The notes under the pieces were generated by a model. That model was given only the letters and a program-made list of their open reading frames with translations, was not told the DNA's origin and did not search any database. From Paenibacillus sp. S150 (lineage in GTDB: Bacteria > Bacillota > Bacilli > Paenibacillales > Paenibacillaceae): a stretch of DNA of 64,000 nucleotides. Shown piece after piece: positions 1 to 8,712 of this stretch (position 1 is the stretch's first letter; each line of letters opens with the position of its first letter). The translations under genes and the position numbers were made by a program. Location of the stretch: the NCBI RefSeq assembly GCF_019352175.1, contig NZ_JACBYI010000005.1:124001-188000 (forward strand). The letters run 5' to 3'.

Positions 1-1789
1 ACAATTTGAAGTCGTTGCAAAACGCATTGCGGAATTGTTGGAACCTGAGCTTGCGTCGTTAAATGAAAAATTCAAGGAACTAAACACCAGGGTGGAGACA
101 CAAAGCAGGAACCTGAATGTAGAGTTCGAAGACATCCCTATTGAGAAAAACGAGCAAGTCGTAAATGATGCGTGTGATGGTTTGCGCAATTTCGAGCGAG
201 CGTTATCAAATCTAAAGAGTTCTTACCGTTCACGAGGGGATAAACAAAGTCTTCTAAGGAATCAAGATGACAAGATTGGTGCTATTATTGATGGTGTGGA
301 TGATGCAAGGGCGGCTGTTCTGTCGCTAGATGGGCAAATCAAGAATATAGGCATTCGAATAGAAAACTATGAAAAGCAATTACAAGACATTGGCGCGGAT
401 AACATTCGTGAGCTTGCCAAAAATATTAACGATAAACTGGAACAATTGCCAAAGGACCAAAGGGCGCTAGACGGACAACTTAATGACCTGAAAAACGATT
501 TAAAAAATCTTCGTGACCGCCTTCCGATTGGAGCTCAGAAAGAACAGTTTATGAAGGAGCTAGTTTCGGCTTGGGAAACTGCCTTTCTGCAAGATGTAAA
601 AGAATTCAGTGAAAAGTTTGGGCTTGAAAACGAATCAGATACGAAATCCCTTGCCGAGAGTCTCATGTCGAAGTTCGGGCAACTCCTCACGAAGAAGGAT
701 AGAACGAAAAATAAAAGCGAGTTGGGTAACGTCTTCTCGGATGCTGATAAGGGATTGCCGGAATACAACTTAATGATGGAGCCGGTGGAATTCGAAGTTG
801 ATTTTTCACATATCACTATTGAAGACGAAAGTCGAGTTGAAATGCTTAAAATGATAGCTAGACGTGAAAAAATTACACTAGAGTATCAGGCGCGGCGTGT
901 TTCGCCGTCGTTTGCCAAAGCCAAACTGACCGAGCAAGACAAAACGCTTGCAGAGGTAATGGCTGAAAAGGACCGCGAGATTTACGAAGACATCCTGATT
1001 AACCATATCGGAGAAACGATAAAAAACAAAATTCGAAATGCAAAGGAATGGGTAACACGTATCAACACAATAATGGAAAAGACGCAGAACTCCAGCGGAC
1101 TAAAGTTTGATGTCGAGTGGTCACCGAAAAAGACTGACAGTGAACAAGAACTCGATACGATAGAATTAGTTCGATTTTTGGAGAAGGATCCCATGTGGCT
1201 TGCGGATCCCGATAGGAAAAGGATAGCTCAGCATTTTCGTTCCAAGGTGTATGAAGCGAAACGCAAATCTGAGTTGAGCGGTACACCAACCTTCATGGAA
1301 GATATTAAGTTGGTCTTGGATTATCGAGATTGGTATGAATTCATTATTTACTACGAAAAAACAGGCGAAAAGCGTAAAGAAATGAAGAAAAGCAATTACA
1401 ACACCTTCTCCGGCGGTGAGCGAGCAATGGCGATGTATACGCCACTCCTAGCAGCGGTTGATGCACGTTTGCAAAATGCTCACTGCGAAGCACCTCGTAT
1501 ATTTGCATTAGACGAAGCGTTTGCTGGCGTAGATGATAACAATATCAAAGAAGCATTCAAGGTTATTGAAATGTACGACTTTGATTACACATTAAACTCA
1601 CAATCCTTATGGGGTTGTTACGAGGAAGTACCTGATCTGTCGATTTATGTTCTGAATCGGATGGGGAATTCAAACCTTGTTAATTCAACTTCATACTCAT
1701 GGAATGGTATTAAGCGGACGCGTGTGGAAGAGCCGTATGAAACAAGTGAGGACGTTCAATCTCCTTTTTCTCCAGTTACATTGTTTTGA
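1..1789 (+). CDS. jetC: Wadjet JetC-like SMC/MukB-type ATPase (TIGR02680-like), 3' part
   Basis: This is the C-terminal part of an SMC-like ATPase; the reading frame is open from base 2, so the gene begins outside the window. The visible part starts with long charged helical stretches typical of a coiled coil. It ends with an ABC-type signature (NTFSGGERAM, near base 1400) and a Walker B-like segment (RIFALDEAFAGVDD, near base 1500). This arrangement fits the TIGR02680 family, the SMC subunit of Wadjet systems, which bind and cleave circular plasmid DNA. In the usual order jetD follows jetC, but here the next gene is a kinase. The last residues look unlike a conserved end, so the 3' end may be altered. 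The family call rests on the signature and the architecture. The upstream subunits cannot be seen. Confidence 0.75.
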   Translation, partial: QFEVVAKRIAELLEPELASLNEKFKELNTRVETQSRNLNVEFEDIPIEKNEQVVNDACDGLRNFERALSNLKSSYRSRGDKQSLLRNQDDKIGAIIDGVDDARAAVLSLDGQIKNIGIRIENYEKQLQDIGADNIRELAKNINDKLEQLPKDQRALDGQLNDLKNDLKNLRDRLPIGAQKEQFMKELVSAWETAFLQDVKEFSEKFGLENESDTKSLAESLMSKFGQLLTKKDRTKNKSELGNVFSDADKGLPEYNLMMEPVEFEVDFSHITIEDESRVEMLKMIARREKITLEYQARRVSPSFAKAKLTEQDKTLAEVMAEKDREIYEDILINHIGETIKNKIRNAKEWVTRINTIMEKTQNSSGLKFDVEWSPKKTDSEQELDTIELVRFLEKDPMWLADPDRKRIAQHFRSKVYEAKRKSELSGTPTFMEDIKLVLDYRDWYEFIIYYEKTGEKRKEMKKSNYNTFSGGERAMAMYTPLLAAVDARLQNAHCEAPRIFALDEAFAGVDDNNIKEAFKVIEMYDFDYTLNSQSLWGCYEEVPDLSIYVLNRMGNSNLVNSTSYSWNGIKRTRVEEPYETSEDVQSPFSPVTLF

Positions 1790-1987
1790 GTTAGGTGGCG
1801 TCCACCACATGCAGCGTAACGTAGGCAAATGCAATTCCTCATGGAATGGACAAATGCATGAGTAATAGTGCCACAAGATGTCTTGTTTTCTTATCGTGAA
1901 CGATCACCCTTGCGGCAAGAAAGAATTATCGATTAAAAAGATGAAAGTACTTATCTTATAGTAAAACATACCGGAGGAACTGGAGAG

Positions 1988-4120
1988 ATGGAATCATCAT
2001 TACATCAATTAGTTGAGATTTTTCGAAATATCAATGGTTTTAACAGAGTGTTCTTACTTTTTCGTCAAAAATACAGAAGTTACGGGAGGATTACCAAAAG
2101 TACGAAAGTTATTCTTGAAGCTCCAACACCTGACGAATTACGGGTATTAAACGGATTTTTGGGTTCGACTTATGGGAAAGAGGAGGTAGTCTCAATTGCT
2201 GCGGGCAAAATGGAGAAGGAAATTCGGAATAGTAAATATCGAGAATTATTTGATGGATATGATCTAAATGATTTTCTGGAAATGTACTATGGGGGGGAGT
2301 TAACTTCAAAAAGTGAAGACAAGCACCGTTATAATGAAGAGAAGATGAAATTTTTTCAAACACTTTTGAGTGAAAATCAGATGGAAAGTTCATTCTATCA
2401 ATTTATCTCGTTTATCAAGACTTACAAAAATGCACCATCTATTCATATTATGTACAAAAAGAGCCCCGAGCTCCTTAACCAATTGCTTGAATTAATTAAT
2501 AAATTGTTTGATTACTTACCTTTAAGTAGTAACATCTATTTGCCTTTGCTAGCTTATGAGCTTACTGATAATTTTTATGCTTTGAATCCTAAATCTGATG
2601 GCGGTAAAATGTTGCTGCTTGCATTACAAGTATTAAATCATTTGACATCAGAATCTGAGCTCATTTCAAAACCAAATGAGGAGCAGATCAAAGAGATTTT
2701 ACGAGGTTATAATATTATATATTGTCCAGAGGCTAATAGAAAAACGCATCGTTTATGGATTTCAGTTACTCTTAATGAAGAGGAAAACAGTTATCAATTG
2801 ATCCCCTTGAAAAAGATTGGCGAGGGATCTTTTGCAGAAGTATATAGAGTGTTTGATCCCGTATTAAAAAGTGAATTAGCTTGTAAAGTTCTTTTTGAAA
2901 GATCCAATATGTTTGAAAATAATGAAGCAGATGGAAACGATCCGTATCTTCGATTTAAAAGAGAAATTAAGTTTCTAAAAGATAAAGTTTCTCATCCAAA
3001 TATAATTGAAATCAGCAAAATACAACTTGTAAATGAGCCAGTCTTTTTCACGATGCCTTTGGCGGATGCTTCTTTAGATGAATGGTTGGGATTAAATTCT
3101 TGCATCTCAGAAGAGGTAAGAATAAGTATCTTTAAAGATATCCTAAATGGTGTGGATTATCTTCATGACCGCAAAATTAGTCATCGAGATTTAGCTCCTC
3201 ATAATATTTTGTTATTTAAAGAAAGCGACGGGTCTATACTAGTAAAAGTTGCTGATTTTGGGCTAGCAAAAGACAAGCATTCACTATCAAAATCAACAGG
3301 ATTATTTGTTAATGGATATGGAAGAGCAGGTTACACTGCACCAGAACAATTGAATAGTTTGAAGAGTGCTGATCATTTATCTGATATTTATTCATTGGGT
3401 GCTATGCTTTATTACTTATTAAGTGGAAAGTCACCTGAAGAACGATACAGACGAATGGTTACACATCAGCTCATTATTATGAAGGCTATGGAGGAGGATC
3501 GTACTAAACGGTATCAGACAACTAAAGAACTTATTGATGACATTAATCTTATAGATAGAAAAAGTATGAGAAAAGAAAATTCTCCGTTTTATAGTTTGGA
3601 AACATATAAATTTAAAGATTTCTCGGCCGATGTTAATTATGTTTTACAGTGTATTTCTTCAGTTCAAATCGAGGATTCTGATAGGGTTATTGAAAAGTTT
3701 ATAGTACCATTCAAATCAATTCCGATAAATGTATTTATGGAGTGTGCGAAATATGACGCGCTAATGATTCCTTTTGTACATATGACTGAAGAAAATATAT
3801 CAAATGTAACAAATACTAATGAAGTTGACTGGGATCAAGTATCTTTACTTATAGATTGTATTTACTATGAGTCACAAAATATAGCATTACAAATAAATGT
3901 TACAAGGATATTAATGAATATTGCATTGAAATTTAATAATCTTACGGCGCAATCACTACTTGTTGGTATCCTAGTGTCAATGAATAGTTTTACTTTAATA
4001 TCTCAACAAGTAGCATTTATAATTGAAACAAATTATTCGGAATATCGTGATTTGCTGAAATGTTTGTTGCAGGAAATTGAACACCCTCATGAGATACAAG
4101 AAGTATTGAATGATTACTAG
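1988..4120 (+). CDS. Ser/Thr protein kinase with long N- and C-terminal extensions
   Basis: This 710-residue protein has a eukaryotic-type kinase domain at about residues 275-520. The glycine loop reads IGEGSFAEVY, and ELACKV supplies the ATP-binding lysine near residue 300. The catalytic loop is HRDLAPHN near 398, followed by the metal-binding ADFGLAK near 423, GYTAPEQL and SDIYSLGAML. All key catalytic residues are present. The first 270 residues and the last 190 are helical and match nothing I recognise. I see no transmembrane helix or PASTA repeat, so it is probably cytoplasmic. The start follows an AGGAGGA-like site. It sits directly after the Wadjet gene, and kinases are known in phage defence, so a defence role is a reasonable inference but unproven. 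Confidence 0.8.
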   Translation: MESSLHQLVEIFRNINGFNRVFLLFRQKYRSYGRITKSTKVILEAPTPDELRVLNGFLGSTYGKEEVVSIAAGKMEKEIRNSKYRELFDGYDLNDFLEMYYGGELTSKSEDKHRYNEEKMKFFQTLLSENQMESSFYQFISFIKTYKNAPSIHIMYKKSPELLNQLLELINKLFDYLPLSSNIYLPLLAYELTDNFYALNPKSDGGKMLLLALQVLNHLTSESELISKPNEEQIKEILRGYNIIYCPEANRKTHRLWISVTLNEEENSYQLIPLKKIGEGSFAEVYRVFDPVLKSELACKVLFERSNMFENNEADGNDPYLRFKREIKFLKDKVSHPNIIEISKIQLVNEPVFFTMPLADASLDEWLGLNSCISEEVRISIFKDILNGVDYLHDRKISHRDLAPHNILLFKESDGSILVKVADFGLAKDKHSLSKSTGLFVNGYGRAGYTAPEQLNSLKSADHLSDIYSLGAMLYYLLSGKSPEERYRRMVTHQLIIMKAMEEDRTKRYQTTKELIDDINLIDRKSMRKENSPFYSLETYKFKDFSADVNYVLQCISSVQIEDSDRVIEKFIVPFKSIPINVFMECAKYDALMIPFVHMTEENISNVTNTNEVDWDQVSLLIDCIYYESQNIALQINVTRILMNIALKFNNLTAQSLLVGILVSMNSFTLISQQVAFIIETNYSEYRDLLKCLLQEIEHPHEIQEVLNDY

Positions 4121-4156
4121 TGAAATATTTTCCAACTTGAGCCCTTCCCCCACCTT

Positions 4157-4193
4157 TTTGGGTAAACTAACCCTAAGCAATACTTTACCCAAA
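4157..4193. repeat. 10-bp inverted repeat upstream of the left yyaL start
   Basis: TTTGGGTAAA (4157-4166) and TTTACCCAAA (4184-4193) are perfect inverted copies separated by 17 nt. They lie just before the ribosome binding site of the left yyaL fragment. The repeat could be an operator or a leader hairpin. There is no T-run, so it is not a typical terminator. Confidence 0.5.
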
Positions 4194-4219
4194 TCCAACA
4201 CGAAAAGAGGTGATGCCCC

Positions 4220-4381
4220 ATGACAACTCGAAAAGTACCCAATAGATTAGCTAAGGAAAAGTCGCCGTACCTGCTGCAACACGCCTACAACCCGGTGAAC
4301 TGGTTCCCTTGGTCGGAGGAGGCTTTTGAAGTCGCTAAGCGCGACAACAAGCCTGTCTTCTTATCTATTGGGTATTCTTAG
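4220..4381 (+). pseudogene. yyaL: 5' fragment of yyaL (DUF255/thioredoxin-fold), cut by the mobile element
   Basis: The 53 codons are preceded by a good site (AAAGAGGTG) and encode the conserved start of the YyaL/Spermatogenesis-associated-20 family, including [15 protein letters not shown] and [10 protein letters not shown]. In the intact family the next residues are TCHWCHVME, which hold the thioredoxin-like CxxC motif. Here the frame meets TAG immediately after the serine codon. The missing rest of the gene lies 57.7 kb away: joining base 4378 to base 62042 restores GYS-TCHWCHVMERESF in frame. This fragment is therefore the left half of a gene split by integration. By itself it encodes only a short peptide without the CxxC. 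Confidence 0.9.
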
Positions 4382-4425
4382 TTAAAATGTAATATATCAC
4401 CACCTGTCATTGGTGGCGCACCTCT
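4379..4425. other. Left attachment-site candidate (attL)
   Basis: Directly after the Ser codon of yyaL come 23 bases beginning TAGTTAAAAT. They are followed by ACCTGTCATTGGTG, which repeats the yyaL codons for T-C-H-W before the sequence diverges. The copy sits in a small inverted repeat (CCACC-7-GGTGG, 4400-4418). TGTCATTGGTG also occurs at the right end (62045-62055). The crossover point cannot be fixed from one sequence: it is either at the GYS codon edge or within the shared 11 bp. Confidence 0.6.
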
Positions 4426-4477
4426 AAAAGTCTCTCCGCGTAGTTGCAGACTTCGTCAGGCCCCGGAAGGGGTACAC

Positions 4478-5059
4478 ATGATTTTTATCAGAGATAAGCT
4501 TACGTATGAAGAAGTAAAGCAGCGGTTTGATAGGGAAGGCTACAAGCTGCTCTCCACAGAATATACAAATGCGAAGGCAAATATGAAGGTACGATGTCCA
4601 TTTGGTCATGAGTGGACAACGAATATTAGTAATTTTGATTTTGGGCGTAGGTGCAGCACTTGCTCCCGAAGGAAGAAATATGCCTTCGATGAAGTGAAAA
4701 CCATATTTGAGCAGGAAGGCTATAAGGTTCAAGAATCCATATACCTGAACGGAAAAACACCGATTAAGGTTACTTGTGATAATGGGCATGAGACAGCGAT
4801 AAGCTTGAACAATTTCAGGAATGGCAGACGATGCGGCTTATGCAGATGGATAAAGGTCAGGGAGGCCAGAATGGAAAAGCTTGAGCTAAGGGCGAAGAAC
4901 TTACAAGACCTGCCGCGGCGTGATACAAGTTATACTTCTGCCGTTAGCGATGATAGATCGGATGAATTGATGAAGGAAGATTGGCTTGACAAGATTGATG
5001 AGATGAGAAAGAGTTTGAGATCAACAAATGGACGTACTTATCAAGGGCAAATTAATTAA
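4478..5059 (+). CDS. Tandem treble-clef zinc-finger protein
   Basis: This 193-residue protein starts after a GGAAGGGG site. It contains two copies of a roughly 60-residue unit. Each has an aromatic start, a GYK segment, then KVRC-x2-GHEW-like and CxxC motifs; the second reads KVTC-x3-GHE and CGLC. The paired Cys/His sets suggest two treble-clef zinc fingers of the kind found in phage and nuclease-associated proteins (DUF4379-like). No catalytic nuclease motif follows; the C-terminal 70 residues are charged and low in hydrophobics. It is the first gene inside the left end of the element. DNA binding is likely from the fold, but its role is unknown. Confidence 0.65.
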   Translation: MIFIRDKLTYEEVKQRFDREGYKLLSTEYTNAKANMKVRCPFGHEWTTNISNFDFGRRCSTCSRRKKYAFDEVKTIFEQEGYKVQESIYLNGKTPIKVTCDNGHETAISLNNFRNGRRCGLCRWIKVREARMEKLELRAKNLQDLPRRDTSYTSAVSDDRSDELMKEDWLDKIDEMRKSLRSTNGRTYQGQIN

Positions 5060-5507
5060 GTGATTCACCTAAAAAAGTGCTCCTTTCTAGTATAGAGGAT
5101 GGAAATCAGCAGGGGCCACTTCGAGAATATAGCCGCGTGTATGGTCTGCGTCTAAATTCATGTATGGAGAGGCGCAAGACTGAAAATTTGGTGCGTCTGT
5201 CCAGAATGGAAAACCTACGCTGTGCAAGGGATTTCCGGACCTGGATTTTGCACGCCCCTGGCGAGACGCGCCGATTTCAGGTTTTGGTGCGGCAACAATT
5301 TTATGCGCTTATCGGCTCTCAGGCCGCACGGTGATTGGACTTGCAAAATGGCCGCCGCGCCAAACCTGCAAATGCCCACCAATCACGTTAATTCCCTCAA
5401 AAGTTTGGTTCACCACGCTAAAGTGATATTTAGCGCGGCTGACATAGGCGCGATCCTGTGTCGACATTAACTCTGCTGAAGAAGAGAGTCAAGCCACAAT
5501 TTAATAT
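5060..5507. other. 450-bp stretch without a convincing gene
   Basis: Short overlapping reading frames occur here, but they have no convincing ribosome binding sites and their translations look random. The stretch is more GC-rich than the genes around it and contains phrases such as GCGCGGCTGACATAGGCGCG. It may be a decayed gene or a leader for the tRNA-like sequence that follows. Confidence 0.4.
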
Positions 5508-5590
5508 GCGGTCATGGCGGAATTGGCAGACGCGCTGGCTTCAGGTGCCAGTGATAGCAATATCGTGGAGGTTCGAGTCCTCTTGACGCA
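5508..5590 (+). tRNA. tRNA-Leu(CAG)-like gene with a damaged acceptor stem
   Basis: The sequence folds as a type II leucine tRNA. The D-arm region is GGCGGAATTGGCAGACGC. The anticodon arm is CTGGC-TTCAGGT-GCCAG with anticodon CAG, followed by a long variable arm and a T-arm with GGTTCGAGTCC. The 5' acceptor strand is GCGGTCA, but the 3' strand reads TTGACGCA where TTGACCGCA is expected, so one C is missing and pairs 4-6 are disturbed. The 3' end is ACTA instead of ACCA. It may be a decaying or non-canonical element-borne tRNA. It is followed by a clear terminator, which suggests it is still transcribed. Confidence 0.8.
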
Positions 5591-5606
5591 CTATACTGTC
5601 AAACAG

Positions 5607-5636
5607 AACTCTTCTTAGGAAGAGTTTTTCTTTTTA
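5607..5636 (+). terminator. Rho-independent terminator after the tRNA-Leu-like gene
   Basis: AACTCTTC and GAAGAGTT form a perfect 8-bp stem with a TTAG loop, followed by TTTCTTTTT. Confidence 0.85.
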
Positions 5637-5797
5637 TAACTTGGCATTGGTATCGCATCTGCATACGAATAAAAAACAGCACCAAAGAGAGCGCGGCTAC
5701 CCTAGGTCTCGGAAAGAAAAATTTCAATAACACGTAGATGAGTAACAGGTCTTAGAACTAAAAATGGTAGAATAAAGAAACATATTCTGGTATATTG

Positions 5798-5980
5798 TCA
5801 GTAGAGGATTTCCATATACTCCATATTTACGTAAGGAAGTTCTTCTTCTTTAAATAAGTTTATTAACTCAATTACTGAAGAACGTGCCAATTCTAACGCC
5901 ATCTCTCCGTTTTCTGCTGTGAAGGTTCCAAACAATTTCCATGAGTCTTCATGCTCAACGAAAACCTTAAATTGCTTCAT
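5798..5980 (-). CDS. Small hypothetical protein, 60 aa
   Basis: On the minus strand an AAAGGTGG site lies 7 nt before an ATG, so this short gene is probably real. The protein begins MKQFKVFVEHEDSWKLFG, then FTAENGEMALELAR, and ends rich in acidic residues. The beta strand followed by an 'A-x-MALE-AR' helix resembles the PaaB-like small fold, but the similarity is loose. There is no signal peptide or membrane segment. It stands alone between the tRNA terminator and the divergent NdpA-like gene, with which it could share a control region. Function unknown. Confidence 0.6.
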   Translation of the reverse strand: MKQFKVFVEHEDSWKLFGTFTAENGEMALELARSSVIELINLFKEEELPYVNMEYMEILY

Positions 5981-6073
5981 TATTTACACCACCTTTTGTA
6001 GAGTTTACTTTATTTTACTTCAAGCTGATGAGTTTATTCGCCGCTTTAGTTGTTTAAAAGGAGATAGCTGAGG

Positions 6074-7144
6074 ATGTTAAAAGTTGACCAGTTACAAATT
6101 AATTCAGCCATTATACATCGACTAGATAATCAACAGGAAAATAATGCTGGACTAGATCTTTCCGATCTTGCACTGCACATGGATGATGAACTCAGGAAGG
6201 TGCTTGAGACACATACCATAAGTGGATTAGAGGATGGCAGAATTCGTTATGCGAATTTTTTAGATAAAGACATCAACCAAGTCTTATCAGAGAGTTATAA
6301 GATACTTGATGATAAAGATAATTTGTTTATTTCTGGCTCTAAAGTTTTGGCAAGAATTTTGTTTAATTCCATGACGAATAAAACTATCTCAGCGGCAGAT
6401 GTTACAGTTTGCCTCGCAAACTGTAATGGAATAGAATATGTTTGTTTGCTAAAGTTAGATTATAAGGAAAATTACATTTCAGAAGCGACTGACACTGATC
6501 AAGGACGATACATTGGTATTAAAAAGTTAGGAAGCGGATGGCCACAGCTTGGAACTAAACTTCAAAAAGCAGCTTTTATTAAACGAACAAGTGATAATTA
6601 TGAATTAATTATCTTAGACAGACAAAAAAGTAAAACCGACCAAACAGACATATCGTTGTTTTTCCAAAAAAAGTTCCTGAATGTCGAACTTATTGATGAT
6701 GCTAAGACAAATACAAGTGGGTTTATTAAAGGTGTACGAAGTTTCAACGAGATTGCTGCAATAAATCCTGAAAAGAAAAAGGCTATTTTTGATAATGCAA
6801 TTAATCTTGTCGTTAATACAGAGAACATAAACATTAGGCAATTTGTTGAATCACAATTTAGCGAGGATCTGCCTGAACAGGAAAGAAAACTATATATGGA
6901 CTCATTAATTGCTGAATTTGAAAAGAACGGGGTCAAGCGTGCTGAATTTACAAAATCTCAGGATGTTGCACAAGTTTATGCAAAAAAAAGGCAAATAATA
7001 TTAGTGGGAGTAAAGCTTGAAGTTGATCCGGCAATATATGATGATGAAGATAAATTTAAGTTAACTACACGAATAGATGATGTATCTGGGGAAGAAGTGG
7101 CTGATATAATTATAACGGGATTGAAAATTCGGAAAATGGACTGA
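6074..7144 (+). CDS. Nucleoid-associated protein, NdpA/YejK-like (37-kDa family)
   Basis: This 356-residue protein has the layout of the NA37/YejK family: a start of the form 'INSAIIHRLDNQQ', a middle segment 'CLLKLDYKENYI', and a C-terminal part in which basic and acidic stretches alternate. YejK proteins bind the bacterial nucleoid. Versions in mobile elements often accompany defence genes. The start has a GGAG site 8 nt upstream. Its stop shares one base with the next start (TGATG), so the two genes are translationally coupled and likely act together. The family call is from overall resemblance, not from a catalytic motif. Confidence 0.7.
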   Translation: MLKVDQLQINSAIIHRLDNQQENNAGLDLSDLALHMDDELRKVLETHTISGLEDGRIRYANFLDKDINQVLSESYKILDDKDNLFISGSKVLARILFNSMTNKTISAADVTVCLANCNGIEYVCLLKLDYKENYISEATDTDQGRYIGIKKLGSGWPQLGTKLQKAAFIKRTSDNYELIILDRQKSKTDQTDISLFFQKKFLNVELIDDAKTNTSGFIKGVRSFNEIAAINPEKKKAIFDNAINLVVNTENINIRQFVESQFSEDLPEQERKLYMDSLIAEFEKNGVKRAEFTKSQDVAQVYAKKRQIILVGVKLEVDPAIYDDEDKFKLTTRIDDVSGEEVADIIITGLKIRKMD

Positions 7145-8646
7145 TGTCAATGGAATGGCTACAGTTAATCAAGTCCTGGGGGTTTACTCAACAGAGTGAA
7201 ACCCATAATAATGTAGTTTATTCAAATCAACTTCAAAAAGCATTGCTCAAACAATTTGTTGCTGAGTTCTCTTCTTCTTGGAAATCTGAATTCTCACTTC
7301 ACCTTGATGAAGAACCGATTCTTTCATTACCATCCGAGGGTGTGCTAGTAACAAATACACTCGACTTGTGTAATGAGATAATCGTTGTGAAGATAGAAAT
7401 CAAGAAATCAAGAATGATATCTCCAACACTGCTAAGCGATTTTAATATACATATTTTCTCACATGTGGATTTATTAATCCGAAATCTAAGTAGTCTCAGT
7501 TTTACAAAATTGGAGCAATGTATTTTCAAAAAAATATCTCAACCTGCTTACATAATTATTTACGACCAGCCAGAATTCTCATCTTCAGTTATCAATGGTT
7601 TTATTGCTATCGGAGATATAAAAATTTTAAACACATCGTTTGAAGACTACGAGAAGAAGTTCAAGTTAATTCGAAATAAAATAAAGGAACGGAATGAAAA
7701 TATACGTTGGAATCGAGAAATTAGTCTGCTCCCTCCGGATGTCTATTATTTTAATGATGGAGCATCAAACGAGTTAAGTGAATTTTTGAATCGAATAGCT
7801 GGCCAAATGTGCGTTACCTTTACTGCCTTAAATACTGAATATTCTGATGAAGAGCAAGGATATTCTTCTACCTTTTCTGGTCTTAAACAAACAAGATTTC
7901 AACTAGTTATGCCTGATGTATGCGAGAAGGAACACATAGATAAATTGTATTCATTATATGAATGGGCTTATAGCGAAAAGACATCCGATAAAGTTGGGTT
8001 GATTCAAAACATAATAAATTTACATATAAAAGAAGAAAACAATCCAACCTTAGAACCACTCTTCAATAACATCTTTGAAATCTTCGAAATGGTTAAAGAA
8101 AACTATAGAGTTTATATTCAAAAAAGTGTTAAGTCATACCTTGATGAAAGGAAACAAGTTGAAGATTTTATTAGAACGACTTCTAATGAAATCAGTAAAC
8201 AAATATCTGGAATAACTGATATTGTGACAAAAAATCTATTTGGATTGCTAGCAACTGCTATAACTGCTGTAATTGGTTTTAATAAGCCCGAGAATCAAGC
8301 GTATATTCCTTGGATTTTGTATGTATATAGCTTTTTCTCCATTTCACTTGCTATATACTTCACCACGCTTGCGAATGCTAATAAAAAGGCTATCGTTGAA
8401 GTATACAACAAAAGAATTATTGATTACAAAAAGATTTTTTTGGAAGATAGAATTGATCAAATTACAGGTAATAGTGTGCAACAACAAATCATGATTTTTA
8501 AAAGATATCTTCATTGGACAATTTGGCCAAGTATTACGATAAGTTTGATTGCATGTTTAATTGGGCTAAAGTTTCATGGGGTTTTCAAATGGCTTTACAA
8601 TGAGTGCCCATTAATAATTGAAAAAGTAATAAATTTTTTTACATAA
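7144..8646 (+). CDS. Membrane protein partner of the NdpA-like protein, 500 aa
   Basis: The N-terminal 350 residues look soluble and mixed alpha/beta. A predicted helix rich in charged residues (about 320-360) leads to hydrophobic segments near residues 362-378 (LFGLLATAITAVIGF), 382-405 (ILYVYSFFSISLAIYF) and 455-475 (IWPSITISLIACLIGL). The protein is probably anchored in the inner membrane by three helices with the N-terminal domain in the cytoplasm. It starts at the ATG overlapping the stop of the NdpA-like gene. A soluble DNA-linked protein coupled to a membrane protein is a layout seen in abortive-infection pairs, but this is inference. I do not recognise the family. Confidence 0.7.
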   Translation: MSMEWLQLIKSWGFTQQSETHNNVVYSNQLQKALLKQFVAEFSSSWKSEFSLHLDEEPILSLPSEGVLVTNTLDLCNEIIVVKIEIKKSRMISPTLLSDFNIHIFSHVDLLIRNLSSLSFTKLEQCIFKKISQPAYIIIYDQPEFSSSVINGFIAIGDIKILNTSFEDYEKKFKLIRNKIKERNENIRWNREISLLPPDVYYFNDGASNELSEFLNRIAGQMCVTFTALNTEYSDEEQGYSSTFSGLKQTRFQLVMPDVCEKEHIDKLYSLYEWAYSEKTSDKVGLIQNIINLHIKEENNPTLEPLFNNIFEIFEMVKENYRVYIQKSVKSYLDERKQVEDFIRTTSNEISKQISGITDIVTKNLFGLLATAITAVIGFNKPENQAYIPWILYVYSFFSISLAIYFTTLANANKKAIVEVYNKRIIDYKKIFLEDRIDQITGNSVQQQIMIFKRYLHWTIWPSITISLIACLIGLKFHGVFKWLYNECPLIIEKVINFFT

Positions 8647-8682
8647 GGGAAGCTAATCTCACTTATATAGTAGGAAAAATCA

Positions 8683-8712
8683 CCCAACACTTCAAACGTG
8701 TTGGGTTCCTTG
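8683..8712 (+). terminator. Rho-independent terminator after the NdpA/membrane pair
   Basis: CCCAACAC and GTGTTGGG form an 8-bp stem with a 7-nt loop, followed by TTCCTTG. The T-run is short, so termination may be partial. Confidence 0.65.

Noticed and set aside
1790..1987. Remnant of jetD after the JetC-like gene
   Set aside because: The 200 bases give no frame with a recognisable JetD (DUF2399-type) segment.
5077..5470. Two short overlapping plus-strand frames
   Set aside because: No binding sites, random-looking translation and overlap with each other. Kept only as a gene-free stretch.
5508..5593. tRNA gene as the integration site of the element
   Set aside because: It lies about 1.1 kb inside the left end, no repeat of its 3' end was noticed at the right end, and the yyaL junctions explain the boundaries exactly.
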